Source of the DNA: a virus
DNA length: 21,625 bases
IMG/VR virus record: IMGVR_UViG_3300037189_004330
Span: 1 to 21,625 of that record
Strand: one strand, 5' to 3'
Below are positions 20,642 through 21,625 of this stretch, one piece after another. Each line of letters opens with the position of its first letter. Position 1 is the first letter of the stretch. The notes beneath the pieces were generated by a model. The model was not told where the DNA came from. It did no database searches and was given only the letters and a program-made list of their open reading frames with translations. The translations under genes were made by a program, and so were the position numbers.

Positions 20642-21625
20642 ATGTTAAAACCAAATGTAAATATTACAATTACAACAGCTACAAAAACAATGTTTTTTGA
20701 TTTTGTAAATCATTGGGAATTTTCTAATAATTGGGAGGATTTAAGCGCGCATGGTAAAATAGTATTTCCAAAGAATATTTATGTACGTGATACAAAAACC
20801 AATAAACGTTTACCATTATTTGGAGCCAATAAGGCAACCGGTGAACTTTTTAAAAAAGGTGACAAAATAAAAATTGAAGCGCAATATATTTATTGGGATG
20901 AAAATTTAAATAGAAAAACAACTCCTATGACACAAATTGTCGAAGGGTATATTTCAAATGTTAAAATTGAAATGCCGGTAACTATTGAATTTGAAGACAA
21001 CATGTATTTGCTTAAAAAAACGCCTATGATAAATAAAGCGTTTGACGGTAGCCAATCGATTGAAAGTATTTTAAACGATGCGCTCCAAGTAACAAATAAT
21101 ACTTTTGGAACTAATTTTAAATGCGAAACGATAAATAAAACGTTAATAAGTTGGGATAATTCATTGTTAACGGCAGAGAATGAAACTTTAGCTACTTTTT
21201 TAGCAAAATTAAAAAAGGACGCGTTTATTTTTACTTATTTTCGTGGCAATACGTTAAGAGTTGGCCGAAGTGTTTATTTAGATTTGGAGTCAAAAACTAA
21301 AATATTTGAATTTCAAAATAATATTATTAGTTCGGATCTAAGTTTTAAACGCAAAGACGATATTGTATTGTCGGCCGTTGCATCAAATCACATACAAGAG
21401 CAAACGGGAACTACAAAAGACGGAAGCGTTAAAACTAAAAACAAAAGGATTGAAGTTTTAGTAACTTTGCAAAATGACAAAGTAATTTCAAAAGTTGTAA
21501 AACAAGGAGACAAACCGGATCCAAATACTGATGGAGAGCGCAGAACATTTACATTTTTAGAAGCTAAAAACGAAAGTGATTTGATTAGGTTAGCAACTGA
21601 GGCCTTAAGAAAATATTACTATAGC
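20642..21625 (+). CDS. Baseplate hub-like (gpD/gp44-type) protein, 3' truncated by window
   Basis: An open frame of 328 codons from ATG 20642 to the window end, with no stop, so the gene is cut off. It starts MLKPNVNITITTATKTMFFD, followed by IVFPKNIYVRDTKT and KGDKIKIEAQYIYWD, short beta segments like the first barrel of hub proteins of the late-control D type. Later parts (SIESILNDALQ, TLATFLAKLKKDAF) match the helix-rich linker of such hubs. It follows the tape measure and a hub-adjacent protein, as expected. The call is by pattern and position; the C-terminal domain is not visible. Confidence 0.6.
   Translation, partial: MLKPNVNITITTATKTMFFDFVNHWEFSNNWEDLSAHGKIVFPKNIYVRDTKTNKRLPLFGANKATGELFKKGDKIKIEAQYIYWDENLNRKTTPMTQIVEGYISNVKIEMPVTIEFEDNMYLLKKTPMINKAFDGSQSIESILNDALQVTNNTFGTNFKCETINKTLISWDNSLLTAENETLATFLAKLKKDAFIFTYFRGNTLRVGRSVYLDLESKTKIFEFQNNIISSDLSFKRKDDIVLSAVASNHIQEQTGTTKDGSVKTKNKRIEVLVTLQNDKVISKVVKQGDKPDPNTDGERRTFTFLEAKNESDLIRLATEALRKYYYS

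Overview
The window is a continuous, single-strand (all +) stretch of a tailed-phage or prophage genome from an AT-rich host in the Bacteroidota, most likely a Flavobacteriia-type host. Grounds for the host: strong A/T bias, near absence of Shine-Dalgarno motifs before start codons, and promoter-like sequences of the Bacteroidota type (TAnnTTTG at -7) at the two regulatory gaps. Genes are tightly packed, often with ATGA or TAATG overlaps. TGA is a normal stop codon in several genes.

Layout. (1) 1-4438, replication/early module: C-terminal end of a D5-type primase-helicase, a cytosine-C5 DNA methyltransferase broken by one in-frame TGA, a SNF2-like helicase, a VRR-NUC nuclease overlapping it by 68 bases, several small genes including a duplicated pair, and a small helix-turn-helix protein. 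(2) 4430-10591, packaging and head module under a clear promoter: terminase small and large subunits, a small protein, a Mu gp36-like (DUF1320) head-completion protein, a Mu gp29-like (DUF935) portal, a ferritin-like protein, a MuF minor head protein fused to a zinc-metallopeptidase domain, a Cys-rich small protein and a gpG-like morphogenesis protein. (3) 10579-13440, a tail-terminator-like protein followed by a baseplate J-like wedge, a second baseplate-type protein and a collar-type tail fibre, unexpectedly placed ahead of the capsid genes. (4) 13448-15775, a ribbon-helix-helix regulator, a promoter bracketed by a perfect 11-base inverted repeat, a ClpP-like prohead protease fused to a scaffold, the major capsid protein and an intrinsic terminator. 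(5) 15789-21625, contractile tail: small protein, sheath (DUF2586-like), tube, tail assembly chaperone with a -1 frameshift extension, tape measure, a baseplate/hub-adjacent protein and a hub-like protein cut off by the window end.

Together this is a myovirus with a Mu-like head (DUF935 portal, MuF, gpG, DUF1320, protease/scaffold fusion). It has its own primase-helicase rather than a visible transposase. The tape measure length (545 residues) predicts a tail of about 80 nm by the usual 0.15 nm per residue rule.

The most noteworthy items are the translationally coupled portal / ferritin-like / MuF-metallopeptidase / Cys-rich cassette (6793-10200), the hidden -1 frame extension of the tail chaperone (18184-18360), the RHH gene plus inverted repeat plus promoter switch before the capsid genes (13448-13651), and the nonsense codon at an apparent Trp position in the methyltransferase (819-821). 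Nothing longer than about 55 bases lacks a gene call. No tRNA, CRISPR array, insertion sequence, integrase or lysis gene was seen.
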